From Drosophila miranda (lineage: Eukaryota > Arthropoda > Insecta > Diptera > Drosophilidae), in NCBI RefSeq assembly GCF_003369915.1, contig NC_046675.1, positions 32,201,001 to 32,265,000 of the forward strand: a stretch of 64,000 nt of DNA, given 5' to 3'. How positions within the stretch are numbered: the first letter of the stretch is position 1; each line of letters begins with the position of its first letter. Of this stretch, positions 12,841 through 58,876 are shown piece after piece. Under the pieces are notes generated by a model. The model saw only the letters and a list, made by a program, of their open reading frames with translations. It ran no database searches and was not told the origin of the DNA. The translations under genes were made by a program, and so were the position numbers.

Positions 12841-15800
12841 TGTTCCCTCCTCCAGTTCCAGCTGAAAGGCGGCTTTCATCTTAGCAGCAGCTGCTTCTGC
12901 TGTATCTGTATCTTCTGTGTGTGTGTGTGCCAGTCTTAATGAGAGCACGGGTTCAAGTGGCAAGTGTCTTGACTATTTTTTATTTGCAGCATTCTTTCCC
13001 CCAAAATGAACCCATTAATTTGCTGCTCCAAATGGTCTGCCAACTTGACATTTTTCTCTTGAACTTTTCTCTCATTCGGTTGGTTATTGACCTGGTTCTT
13101 TGATGGCGGTTTTCCTCACTGAATGGCAAGTTCGAAGTCATTCTTAGCGGGACTTTAAGACGGGGAAAGCAAAGGAAAGGAACTGCGAAAAGGCACCAGA
13201 AATAGGCAAGATTTTTCCAGGAAATATTCTTGAAATTCGCAGCATTTATCTATATAGGAATATCCCTACGAATTCTGAAGAGATTGGAGTCCTCTTTGGT
13301 ATATCAATGATGGTTCTTTCATCCACTAATCTAATCCAGGAATTTCCATCAAAATTACTAAGCCTATCTTTTGTTTCATCTACGTTTCTGTTGCTCTTTT
13401 GTATGGTTCTTTTAAGAATATTTCACTCGTTCTCCCTTGCCTGCGTGCCTAATTTATGGTATTAATTTCCATTTTCCTCGCCTCTTCCTGCATTTCCCAC
13501 AACATTTTCCTTTGCTCTTCATTCCATCTCCCCCCAAAATTAAGCACCTCCATCAAATTAACATATTTTTATATTATAGAATGTTCCCCCAACTAATTGC
13601 AAATAAAATGTTGACCCAAAAATTAAACGAACGAACAGAACAGAGGAATTATTACAACAATTTCCCTTTTCCTCCTCCCCACCAAAAAACATGTGAGAAT
13701 GTTCCAAGCCTTTCTTCTGCTGGCATTCATATTTAATTATTTCAAAAATTGCATTTTTACTCCGTTTTTTTCTTTATATCATTTCTCGGAGTGAGTGTCA
13801 TTAATTTGGCCAAGATCGAAGGGGGGGAAGAGAGGCCAAGCATGACAGCGGCCAACAGGCAGCAGGCAACAGGAGTTTTTGGTGGAAATATTTCGACTGT
13901 TGTTACCGTTATGTCTCTCTGGCGAATTTTTATATCAAAAAATATTTTTCGTATTTCTTTCGAACATTTCTTGGGTATTTCTTTTCTCAGGCCAGCCGGG
14001 ACGGCCGGGCGACGGGCTAATAAACTCAATTAAGCAGCGACTGTAAGCGTGTCCAGAGACTGCTCTGGTCAAGTGCTGATGGCCGAAACGGAGAGCTCTG
14101 ATGGCCGGCACAGTACTCGTACGAGTCGTACATGGCACTTAATTGACCAACTTTGAGGTTGCGTTTTGGCCAGGTCTGTCTGCCAACTGGGGGGATGGGA
14201 ATGCAAATCCCAAATCCAAAACCGATTCAAACGCATTATCATCTCCATAATTCAAATGCTGGCCAAGACATTGCATGACTGCGAGTGATCTGATAAGGCA
14301 CCAGGGGAAAAATTGTCTGCCACACGAGCAAAAAAACAAAATATATGTAAAGTAAGTGGAGGATCGCTTGACGAAGACTTGGATACACTTTGGGGACATA
14401 TTTTCTATGGAAGTTATGCGATTTGTATGAGGTATTTCGTTTGGGAAAAGATATGAAGCAATAGATAATAGATTCTGCTGAGATGTTCTTCAATTCTTTT
14501 CCACAAAAATGTACATCCAACGTTTAAACCTTCTTGAGGTCTCAATCCCTTTCTGTTCATCATTATACCCTTCAAAAAGAGCATCAAAATATGAAGAAAG
14601 GCTTTGGGGGCCCACGTAGAACGGTAGCTGGCAAATGCTGTTGACACTTTTTCCCCGCACAACATCCCACAACAGATAACGCGATGCCCCCAGAGCTCAG
14701 CATGAGTCGGTGCCACAGATGGAGTCGCGAGTCGCTGGTGCGGAGTCCACCTCATCGTTGATAGTCGCTGCAGCGGCGTGAAAACTGAAAACTGCTGCCA
14801 AACAAAAGCAACGCAATTTCCAGCCATGACTATGTGGAAAATATTATGTGTGTGTCTCACAGCATGCGCCAATTTCCCAGGAAAACTGCCAAGGAGAAGA
14901 AGCCCTGTGGCACCACACCAAACAGACAGATAGACAGACTTGGACAGGGCTTGGTAAATATTTTGCCACCGTTTTGAATTTGATTTTGTTGTCTTTTCTG
15001 CTGGTTTGGTATGTCTTTTGTTCTTTGTTTGACTGAGCAGATGCCATGGCTGCCAGAAGCGAGGGAGTTACTGGGAAAACGCTGTACTAAAGAAATGTAA
15101 CTGCTTCTTGGAGGGAGTTATGGGTCAAATCTGTCACAGAAGTTTCGATGAAAGTCTGATTACAATTATTACCAGTAAACTCTTTAAGCTTTCCCCTCCT
15201 TCTGGTACTCTCCGTGACCGTTCTTTCTTCTTTGCTCCACAATTAATTGTTGTCGCCAGGCATTTAGGGCGTTCATCGCACGTTAACACTGGTTAACGCC
15301 CCACAAAAATAAAGCGGAACATCTTCAACTTGGCTTTAATCGATTTCACAGCACTCTCTCTCTGACAATCTGCCTCCTTCTCTGTGTGGATGAAAGACTG
15401 GACATCATTCATGGCAACTTGAAGACAATGCGTTGACATTTGCGCCTCATGTTGTGTTGTGGGCCCCTTGTCTCGATCGGAGTCTGAATTATGGCCGGCC
15501 AACAGGCAAAACAAACAGAAATCAAACGCAACAAAAGGCCCAGGACCGGGTAGACCGGAGTTTTCTGCCATTTCTATTGTGCGTGTGTGCCTTCTGTTTA
15601 CACTCGTGTCGATTGTCCCCCCCGTCGATGTAGTAGCGTGAAATATCGCAACAATGGCATCATATATTTCCCAATACTCCTGGCCAGTACTCCTCCTCCA
15701 TCGGGCATCGAACATGATGCATGGGCGCCGCATCTAACGGTGGACACAAAAAAACAAAAGACTTAAGCAACAAACTTTTTGGTCAAGCCATGGGGACAAT

Positions 15801-18800
15801 CGATTAGGGGAGTTGTTGCTGGGGGAGGGAGGAGATTGCCAAAAATTCCTCAACGAAAAGCCCAAGAAAATTTCCACAGAATATCTGTTAAGAAAAGTAT
15901 TTGGAAAAAACGTGTGAGAATTGAACGTAAATCCAATATTTAATCGAACTCTCCTTTCTATAAGTCCGAAAAATTCTCTTTCCCATCAACTGCCTCTCTC
16001 CGTGGAGTTCTCTTTTCCCAAGATCTCTGAAGATCTGTCTACAGGCTGTCGACCCTTTCACTTCACGCCACTCAAAAATCGAATGCGTACGTGCCTGACC
16101 ACACAAAATGTGGCTTAAAAAACGGCAGCCAGCAGCGGCATGAAATCCCCACAAAACAAATAGAAGAAACAAAAACAAAAAAACAAGATTTATTATATTA
16201 AATGCAGGCATTTAGCGCCACTTAAGCGGCCACTGTGCAACAGCAAGAGGCAGCCACAACAACAACAAAAAAGCCAAGCGAAGCCAAGCAGGAAGTCCAC
16301 ATAATTCTCATCAATATCAATAATAGTTTTTGTTCAGCTTTCGTTTTTTGTCGTGTAATGATTGTTATGTTTATATTTTTGTGGAGAACGTGGTTCAGTG
16401 GCAGGTTGGCAAGCGCCAGTGACATTGCAGCAGGCGGCGCACATCCACATCCACATCCAGGGAGCCCATCAAATAATACTAATAATAACCATAGTAATAA
16501 CAACAAGCAATTTCAGCAAAATGCAGCACGTCCTCGGCAACAAATCGAAGCTGCAACAGCAGCCAGCAACTGCAACATAAAACAGCAGGAGAGGCTGAGG
16601 CAGAGGAGGAGGCACTTCCAGTGGCAGTGGCACAAACAGGCTACTGTCTTGGAGCTTCCTGCTTGCCTAGCCGCAAAGTTATTTTCAAATTGATTTGGAT
16701 CTAAATTTAGTCGAGGGCCATAGGAATGAATATAATCGTAAAAAGAAACTTTATAGAAATGAATTGTGGAAGGGACAAGGAAGAGAAAAAGAAAATAAGG
16801 AGATTGGAGTGAAATGTTTTAGTAACTTATGAATTGTTATGTGTTAAATGATGGGTAAAAGAAGTACTAGTACTATGTAAAAAAGGGGAAATGGAAACAA
16901 GGGAAAATAGTGGGGTAAAGAGGGTTGAAAAGGGGATATAAGCTTGATAACGATTTAAAATGAATTCTCAGATATTCCATACATTATAAAAATGTACTTA
17001 AATCTTCAAATGACTTTTCCTTAAACTACACTCAAGTCTAAAGCCTCTCTCTCTCTGTCTTTCTTGCGATTAAATTTAAAATGTGCCTGGTCATTTCCTT
17101 TAGGGCATTTGGCTACGCTTTCCTCACGCTCTGGGTGCCAGCAATCGGCAGGCATTCAGTAGCCGATAATTATGTTGCCCCATGGTTTCCCTTTCATGGG
17201 GCGTTTTCAATTTAATTTAGACCCGGCTGGCAGCAATCCTGCTCCCCAAGAGACACACAGACCTTTCACAATCTCTGTGTCTGGTCGGTCGTGTGACTTT
17301 TAACGCACATTTTCAGGCACTTTAACGCCGCCGCCACCGCCAGACCAGATGCCCAAGATCGAGGAGCACCACTGGAGACTGGGAGACGATCGCATTGACA
17401 TAACACCTCATAATTTGCGTTGCACGATGAAGGCTACAGCCACGCCCCCTGCACACGCACTTCGCCTGAGAGGAGAAGAGGCTGTGTGACTTTCGCCTTG
17501 AGAATTCTCAAATTGCTGCCACGCCGGGACGTGTTTCTTGTGTGTGGAAGGTGGAAAAGAAAGTGTCGTCATCAGGCTTCAACACTTGGGACCTGGAGCT
17601 GAAGCTGGAACTGGACCTGGACTGTTGTCATTGCTGCCACCTCAATCTGCCACACCATCGGGGCCATATGCTGGCGCTCTCCACTGGACACACTGCCACG
17701 CCCCAAACAGTTTTACATGCCCCCTGGGCTGGACGGTGTGGCACTTTCCTTTTACGCGTGTCCATCTGGGATCCCAGCGATCCAGCGATCCATTCCCAGT
17801 GATGTTCACACTTTACGAAAGTTTGGTTTGCGGCCTCAGCCCCACTGCCCGTAAGGTGCTAAAACATTGTCGCCCCAAGTGTGGCCATCATCATCATCAT
17901 CGTCGCAGCCTCACGTCCTCGCATCTCCTGTGTGTCGCGGTATCGAGAGCAATTTCCTTTTGTTGTTGCGCCAATAAGTGTATATAATTTATATGGAAAT
18001 TGCCTGGGACACAGCCCTTGATGTTATGCATTTAATGCTTAATTTATACAGATTTTACAGATTTCTGGTATGGTTTTTTGCTCAGCAATTTTCGGTGCCG
18101 TCTTCTTCTTTTTTTTTTGTTTGTCGTGGCTCCAAGGAAACTGTTTTCATGGCTCTGGAAATTGCTGCTGAAATAGCTAATTGTTCATAAATATTTTATC
18201 ATATTAATTATGAATTTCATTTCCCATTCCCAGGGATTATTTTTTCAGCAAGCTGCCAAAAGTCATTAGCTGGAGACGCTCTAATAAGCACAAGCCAAAA
18301 ATAAATGCAATGTACAGTGGTTCCAGGAGCGAAAAATACAGATTAAAATTCAAGAAAAGCAGGTTTGAAATGTGAAGAAAGATTCGCAATATTTCTATTT
18401 GTATTTCTATTTCTATTTTTCTTTATGGAATATGTCCCAAAAGAAAAGTCTGCTTTGAGAGCCATCTTTAGCTCTTTGCTTGATTTTTCTATAGATTTAC
18501 TTGCTTAATCCTCTCGCCCCACTGTTACACCGAAACATCATGCCCAAAAATGTTAATAAAATCATAATTAGTTTGGTGGCAAGTCAGGCTACCTCTTGGG
18601 TCTCTTGAGTCTCTTGGATGGACACGCAAACATTTCCCCAATGCACTGGCAAACAAACAAACAAACCCACAAAAATGATTAATAAAAAACTGAAATGAAA
18701 TTAAATGTTCAACGAGAGAAATTGCATGCATTAATTTACGAGTGCGATTATTATTATTTTCATGTGATTATAATTCTGTAAAGGGAAAAATTGCATGGCA

Positions 18801-21800
18801 TGCCATGTTGTGGCGCCACTTTGACGTCTTCGACGACTTCGGTTAGGACTTTGACTTTGACAGGGCCTCCCTCTTGTCCAACAACGTGCCGGGCATATAA
18901 AGTCGAAGCAGATCCACTTCACAAACGGTTTTCGGGCGTAATTAATTGTGAAAACATGGCCACAATGGCCTTATGGCTAGATGCCAAACAAATACTAATT
19001 GGTCGACGACCAAGCCCGATCCGATGCTTAACTATGCTGTAAAAATGAATAATAGTATTATGTATTATGCTAAACACTTGTGACGACCCGACCCTCTGTT
19101 CGCTGTCGCTTTATATGCAAATGCCTGCCTTTTCCTCTCTTCTGACTGTGTGTTTTAATGATCGCCCAGGTTGATCTTCAACGGTAGATAGGTGGTTCTT
19201 TCCCCTCGATGATGACTCGGCAAAAGGGCGTGAATTAAATTGAAATGTTTCCAACATTTCACAGACTCCACTCCACTTCACGAAATTTCTCTTCGTTTTT
19301 GGCAATAAATTTTCTGTTCACACGCAAATAAAAATGAAAAACACAAAAACAGAAATAAAATGTAATTTGCTACCATTTTTTCGATGCCATCGGTTGACAT
19401 TCACATTTTTATTATTTTTTTTGGCGTAATTACAGAGCAAACCGAGCCTGAACGCGTCCAAGTCTCAAGTCAAAGGGTTGTCCGAATGGCGAATCGGGGT
19501 CACCTGCTTGGTGCCTTGGTGCCTGATCACTGAGCATGCTCAGCCATTCGGCAGGGCTCCTTCGTGTATAATTAGACTTGAAAGCATATTTGTCAAGTTT
19601 TTAGTGAGGTTCGGGGCTCTACGGATCCGTGGATCCGCGGATCGGGGCTGCAGATCAACAGGATGCGATATGGTAATGATAAAGAGCGTTGCCTGTTGCC
19701 TTTTCGCGTTCGTCTTTGCAATTGGGGAGCGCAGCCGAATTGAGTAATTGTTAAGGTTTTCATTTTTATGTGGAATTGAAGGGGGAACTGCATTGAATTT
19801 AATTGAATTTTTTGAACTAACTAAGAGACATTCAATGAAAGGCCTTACCAATGGAGAAGGGTCTGTAACTTTGTTCAGAGAAAGGCTACACTGGGAGGAG
19901 CTGTAAAAGTAGTTGCAAATTCTTTTTCTCCTAGTTATAAGTTTTTTAGGAACCAAATGAGAGTGTATTTTGTGTCCTTTTCCCACCCAAAAGTATGCAG
20001 CAATGATTGTGGACTCAGAGAGGATATTTCCTTGAACAGAAAAGGCACAGAAGGTGAAGGTCCTGGCCTGCTTTCTAGACATAATTTTTATAAATTTTTT
20101 TCCCTGATTTTTGGATCCATAATAGTCATTTTTGTCAATCAATAGTTCTCTTCTGATCTTTAAGTTTACATCGGAAAAAATATATAAACCAAATCTTGTC
20201 GATTTCCCACATTAACGAAATACAGAAAAATGCCAGATGTCCACAACAAGTTTGAACCAACTTAATTGACTTTTTGTAGACAATGATGCTAAGGAAAAAA
20301 ACACAAAAATTAAACAAGATAGGAGCTCTGAGACTAAGGAAGTCGAAAGAGGAAATACTCTTTAAGATTTGGGGACGGGATCGAGGATTCAGCTATGGTT
20401 TTTTGAGAGAAATTGGTACTTCGAGCTGAAAAAGTACCTTAAGTCTTAGGAATATTATCTCAAACTGAAAAACTGATTTTTCATACTTTTCATTATGGAA
20501 TGGACTGCCTAAAGCTGGAAATATGCCTTTGATTCTAGGTTTTAGTTATAAATGATATCCCAACATATCTTAAGAGTAGTTTATCCCGCATCTTCCTTTA
20601 GTTAACATACCCTTCCTTAAGTGTATCCCCACCGAGTGAACCACAACTAATTCAATAATGAAAACATATCAATAAACACAAGACGCAGCTGTGGACAAGT
20701 GACTGCTTGGCCTGGCCTGGCCTGCACCGACCTGTCCTGTGCTGTGCTCTGTCCTGGCCTGGCATGGCTTTCAAAAACACTAAACACGAGCTTCAGAGAG
20801 ATGCCCCGAGAGCAGGCAACAATTTGTGCAAAAAATACGACTACGAGTACCTGTACGAGTAAATGTGGGGGAAAAAAGTAGAAACAGAGAGCAGTGCAGC
20901 GCAGCATGTTGCCTGACAGGAGAGGAGCAGGAACAAAAAGCGACCAACAGCAGTCGCCAAGTCACAGGCAGCAGCAGCAACAATAATTAAAAGAAAAAAT
21001 TTAATTGATGCATTAAAGAGCTGGCAACGTGTTTTCCAGCTCGGTTGGGTCCAGTTTTTTTTTGTTTGTGGCCAAGAGATGAGTGCTGCTCTGCCGCTGT
21101 CTGCACTATTTTTAACTGGCAAAACAAACCTCCGGACTAGGATGAGAGACCTCATTATGTGAGTGGCAGTCGTGGCATGTTGTTTCAAATATTAACATTA
21201 AAATTTTTAACATTGAGTCGGTCTCTGGTCTGTGGTCTCCGGTCTTGGGCGGTGGATCTCTCTTAAAGTTCTTCTAAACATTTCTCGAATGTTTCGAGTG
21301 GAGAGAATGGATAAAAACAAATGACTTGCGAAACGAGCTTGAAAGTTGTCTCCGTCTCCTCTCCGCTGGGCGGATCATCTGATACTTCCGCATCAATAGT
21401 GCGAGTGCCTAGCACTCTGATAGAAAGACAACAGCCGCCTAAAAAACAATCAAAGGACAGCTGCCACTCCACCCAAAGTTTGCCCCTGCCCTATCATTAT
21501 GTTCTTTATACACAGGACATGACTTTGTCTAAGATAAATTGAATTAGAGACGCCAAACGCGCACAATTCATCATCCGAGCAGAGCACATGATAGATAGTT
21601 GTTGGAGGGATGTGTGCGTAGAGACCTTAAAAAAGAACCGAAGGACGAGGACGAACACCGAAACCGAATCCCCTGCCGACAAATACTCGTAGTAGGAGTA
21701 GACATTTTAATTTCCCAAAAATAGTTTGCCAGATGAATGGATGCTTCCTTGAGGGGTTTGTCTGCTCCTTTTGTGCGTTGCGTTCTTAAGTGCCAGGGGA

Positions 21801-22743
21801 AACTGGAGCAGAAGCAGGAGCAGAAGGCAGCGCGTTCTCATTTTTTTGTGAAGGATGAGCCTTAAGCCGCTCTACAGATGCGTAGGCTGCGTGGAAGAAA
21901 GGAGTAGCGCAGATCTAGAGTTTTCCCCCTTCTAATCCTTTTTCTTTTTCCCTTTTTTGGTCTATTTTTTCAAGGTGTGGCCACGCAATCTGGCCTGCTT
22001 ATTGTCTTGATTTATGGTTCGGGAGGGGGCAGCATCTTGGCCGGCTTAAAGAGCAAAAGAAAAGGATTTAAGTCGGGCTTCTTGCGGCTTATTAGTTGCG
22101 CTGGCTTAAATCACATGAATGGTTTTTGGGCTGTGCCTGCTGCGGCACACGGAAGCAGCTGCTGCTGCTCTTTAATCCTCATCTCTGGACTCAGGACTTT
22201 CTTGGGGTACGATTTCCTTCCACCTTCCGCTTGACTCGGGGGCCAGGATCAGAGCCAGAGCCAGCGAGACGAACCAGTTAACAACTGTCGCCAATGTGGC
22301 AGGCAGGCAGTCAGGCCCAACCTGCTGGCGGCTTTTCAACAAATTTCTTTTCCTGCAACGACCACAAACTGCAGACGACATCGATTGAAATGCTGTTTGT
22401 GATTTTTAATTGAGAAAAAAACCGATAAAGGAAGGACGATCAGTGATCGAATCATTGATACTCTGGCTGATTGATTGTTTCAATGGTGGAAGTATGATGT
22501 AGTCATCGAATTCTTATACAATTTGGCAACACTCTGGCCAAACTATAGCCTGTATTTCTGATACGATCTGGGCAGTTCATACTCTAGAGTACCCTTTCCT
22601 CTAGGGTATCTACTGTCTGCTGCTCCTCGAGTGGAGTTCGGGCTGGCTGCTAATTAATAAACGCACTGGGCCCCCCCTCACTGACAGCCATTTGTGGGGG
22701 CAGGGGCAACAACAACTTGCTACTTGGGGCAGCCCGACGCACT

Positions 22744-22766
22744 GCCGCCGCCGCCGCCGCCGCCGC
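22744..22766. repeat. GCC trinucleotide repeat
   Basis: Nearly eight GCC units in non-coding DNA, about 100 bases upstream of a CGA repeat. Confidence 0.9.
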
Positions 22767-22870
22767 AGATGCCACTCGGCATAAATGCACACTTTTAGCA
22801 TTTCTCGGATTCCCCAACTGTGGCGCAAAACGTGCAGCCTTATGACAGTTCCCCAATGTCGCCATTTGGC

Positions 22871-22909
<39 letters not shown>
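22871..22909. repeat. (CGA)13 trinucleotide repeat
   Basis: Thirteen perfect CGA units. They create long open frames on both strands (poly-Asp and poly-Arg) that are artefacts of the repeat. Confidence 0.95.
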
Positions 22910-23915
22910 ACCAGGGAAGGAAGATCCACAGAGGAGAGACTGCAGAAAAGAAAACGAGTTGCTGCTGCTGCTGGAATATTAAGAATTGTCATATTGAAAA
23001 GTCGGAGAGGATGCCAGAGGCAGTCAATGCCAACTGGTACGGGAAATCACAGTAGTTTGGAATAGTGGGCCATGGACTTACTGATGTTTGTATGCTCTTT
23101 CGAAGCAATGGAATAAAAAAGCAAGCATCAATGATATTCCTTCTTCAGTAGTATCTTCATATATTTGTGTAAGCCTCCTTTAAGGGACTTTTATCTCCAA
23201 TTTAACTGAATTTTCAGCTGGAATGATAGAGCACTCTAAATCCCTATTGCCTTCACTCATTGTAGAGTATGTTCCTACATACGGGTTCCCGCCCAACGGG
23301 TTTTATTGACTATATTTGTATGGATTTCTGTATATTTTCTAGTTGGCGTGTCCTGTTCAATATATTTGGAGGCCGCCTATAAGGCTGCTTCCCTTACATA
23401 TTACTTCTACAAAATTATTATAATCTTTGTACGTGGAGGAATCATGACCCGTAACTAATTGCCAAAAGGTTTTCCCACCGACTTTTTCTAGTTTTTCCTT
23501 AATTTAATTACAAGTTTTATTTGGCTGCGTTCCTGTGGTCCCATCTTCCGTGTTGATTACCACTGACATTTGTTTTCGAAAGATTTTTATTACACATCTA
23601 ATTTGGTGGGGTCTTTTGTTTCCAGTCTTCAGACTTCAATTATTTCAACGGCTGATGCGTGAATACATCAGCAGTATCGCATCTCCAGGGGTCTCTAATG
23701 CGGAACAAGTGTCAACGGAAACGCCTTAACAGTTTTACAAGTTTATTAATTTATGATTGCAAAATGTAATAAAATGTGGGTACTACCTGCTAATTAACAA
23801 AACATTGGAGGGGAAATGCTACATTGTAGCAGTCTGTGAACAAATTGTTTTGTCCAAAAATATTTTTGAAAACTGGAATAAATTAAACTGGGATCATGTC
23901 TTGGGCTGGAGGATA

Positions 23916-24479
23916 ATGGACGAATTGGATTCAATGGATGCAGTGCGTTTCAAACACAGAGCGCGCAAGGCCCATCTCGTTTTGGATCCGGATGGCTTCG
24001 AACTGTTTTATTTTACCCAAAGAACGACAACATGGAAGGACTGGTTCCGGGATTTGCTGAAACCCATTCCGCAGAAGGTGGGCAATCTATACGATCACTT
24101 AGATAATCTGGTCGTTATAATTGAGCCGGGTAAAAACGACGAATTCGATTGGCTGGAAATATTCGATGAGAAAAGATCGCACATTGCAACCGTCGAGCAT
24201 CACCGTCGACATCGCGATCACGTGTTCGATTATAAGAATCCGAAAGGGAATTTAGTGTACAAAATTAGGGATACAGCATACAATCCATACTACAAAATCT
24301 ATGCACCCGACGACGAAACAGAAATCGGAGGAATGGACCCCATAACGATGCTGGACCCTATCTCATTGATTTCCAGACCCACCCAATTCAAGTTTCCAGC
24401 CGGCATTGATCTGAAAACCAAAGTGGGCCTAATCGTTACGGTGGTGTACATCTATCAGACCTTGAAAGGAAAAAAATAG
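23916..24479 (+). CDS. Scramblase-like small protein, single exon
   Basis: Intronless frame of 187 codons. I chose the ATG at 23916 because the frame upstream to 23757 has no ATG and unremarkable composition. The protein is charged, with many aromatic and Tyr/His residues, and ends in a hydrophobic segment after the motif FKFPAGIDLKTKVGL. Phospholipid scramblases (LURP-one/Tubby-like fold) end in a comparable pattern: a Phe-Pro/Asp-Leu-Asp calcium-binding loop, then a single membrane-like helix. It is shorter than typical scramblases, and no Pro-rich or Cys-rich N-terminal region is seen. The family assignment is by pattern and is uncertain. The stop lies only 68 bases from the convergent Ino80 stop, so the two transcripts probably overlap at their 3' ends. 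An ATTAAA at 24489 could be its polyadenylation signal. Confidence 0.62.
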   Translation: MDELDSMDAVRFKHRARKAHLVLDPDGFELFYFTQRTTTWKDWFRDLLKPIPQKVGNLYDHLDNLVVIIEPGKNDEFDWLEIFDEKRSHIATVEHHRRHRDHVFDYKNPKGNLVYKIRDTAYNPYYKIYAPDDETEIGGMDPITMLDPISLISRPTQFKFPAGIDLKTKVGLIVTVVYIYQTLKGKK

Positions 24480-24547
24480 TCCAAAGATATTAAACAGTAT
24501 TTATTTTTATTTCGGAATTTCCATCGATTGTTCATTTATTTATTCAC

Positions 24548-57751
<33,204 letters not shown>

Positions 57752-57987
57752 GGCGCTTCTTTTAGTCAGCTTTTATGCAAAATTATCACGTAATTTGCAA
57801 AATGGTTCGCCATGCGTCCGTCCCAGGGTAAACAATTCCACGCATTAGTGTGGCCGAAGTGTGCGCCGGCATTGCAAAAATACTGTTAGGGATGGCTAAT
57901 AAATATCGATATATGCGTATTGGTATTTTTGAACGATATTTAGATGCAAGCCTGCATACGAAGAGGCAAGAAAAACAAATAGAAAGA
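57752..57987. promoter_or_regulatory. Bidirectional Ino80/AptxA promoter, copy 1
   Basis: Only 236 bases separate the two divergent start codons. They contain a perfect DRE, TATCGATA (57904-57911), a near match (one mismatch) to the fly core motif KTYRGTATWTTT at 57919-57930, and a near match to the M1BP-type motif on the minus strand at 57846-57856. This motif set is typical of housekeeping TATA-less fly promoters. Confidence 0.7.
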
Positions 57988-58682
57988 ATGTGGCGTTTTA
58001 ATCTGATTTAATTATTAATTTAATTTAATTATTGCCGATCAGGCCAATTGGATAATTTCCTCGGATGTGGCCATTGTCATAGCCGATAAGTATCCGAAAG
58101 CGCAACATCACTATCTGGTGCTGCCCAAGGCGGAAATTTCGTCCGTCTTTAATGTAAGGCTAAACCCCCCGCCACACACACCCAATGGAATGCATCTAAG
58201 ATATATGTTGTTGTTTTTAGCTGACCCGAGAGCATTTGCCACTGTTGGAGGAACTGCATCTGCTGGCCCGCAACGTTGTCGAAGTGCGCGGCCAGCAGTG
58301 GAATGACTTTAAGGTGGGCTTCCATGCCGAGCCGAGCCTGGAACGCCTGCATTTGCATGTGATATCCCAGGATTTTGTGTCGCCAACTCTAACGAAGAAA
58401 AAGCACTGGACCTCCTTCAACACGGCACTGTTTGTGCCATACGAAGGTAAGAGAACCAACCCCACCCCCACCAATCGTCCTAGATGCAAAGCAAATTATT
58501 TTCTTTCAGAACTGCGCGACAAGCTTCAGTCGGAAAACAGTTTCCAGCGCCTGCCGCCGCATGTGTGCCATAAACTGCTGGCCTCGCCGCTTCAATGCAA
58601 TCAATGCGAACGGATATGCATAAATTTTCCCGAACTTAAGGAACATTTGCTGGAGCATCTTCTAAGTAAGAGTAATATTTGA
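57988..58682 (+). pseudogene. Aprataxin (AptxA), copy 1, start lost
   Basis: Aprataxin removes AMP from aborted DNA ligation ends (HIT-domain hydrolase with a C-terminal zinc finger). The coding frame is recognisable in 58031-58153, 58221-58446 and 58510-58682, with GT-AG introns and agreeing phases. Marks: NWIISSDVA, KYPKAQHHYLVLPK, the HIT motif LHLHVIS (the middle His, the nucleophile, is present), KKHWTSFNT, and a C2H2 finger (CNQC...HLLEH). The start corresponding to copy 2 (ATG 57988) now runs into TAA at 58009, because a 23-base AT-rich stretch replaces seven bases of copy 2, shifting the frame. No other in-frame ATG precedes the domain. The frame ends at 58682 soon after the finger, and a donor-like AGTAAGAG there hints that the original gene continued. 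Confidence 0.7.
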
Positions 58683-58876
58683 CGAGGCTGCAAAAGACGG
58701 AGACAGCAGAAGAGAGAGTCAAACCGCTAAGGCATATACTTCTCTCGCTCTCTGGGCGTCTAAATATCGGTGCATTCACGCAGTGCGTCATGGCTATTTT
58801 TTTTTACCGGCAGACGGACAGCAGAAAAGTGTGATTTACACGAAAATTGAAACATCCAAAGACAAAATTACACATA

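Larger units (their letters stand above)
8460..23915. other. Long non-coding stretch with simple repeats
   Basis: No gene is supported. The stretch holds a (CAG)7 run at 10368-10388, (TGCTG)4 at 12821-12840, a GCC run at 22744-22766 and a 39-base CGA run at 22871-22909. TAATTA-type cores are dense around 10400-10480 and 11995-12030, which is compatible with homeodomain-bound enhancers but not proof. The longer open frames here, for example minus 19540-20142, lack start codons or any domain and look like chance. Confidence 0.55.

Noticed and set aside
16235..16693. 152-codon plus-strand frame rich in Gln, Asn and His
   Set aside because: It is made of CAA/CAG/AAT microsatellite-like sequence and has antisense open frames of the same length.
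19540..20142. 200-codon minus-strand open frame
   Set aside because: It has no ATG near its start, low-complexity AT-rich composition and no domain or splice support.
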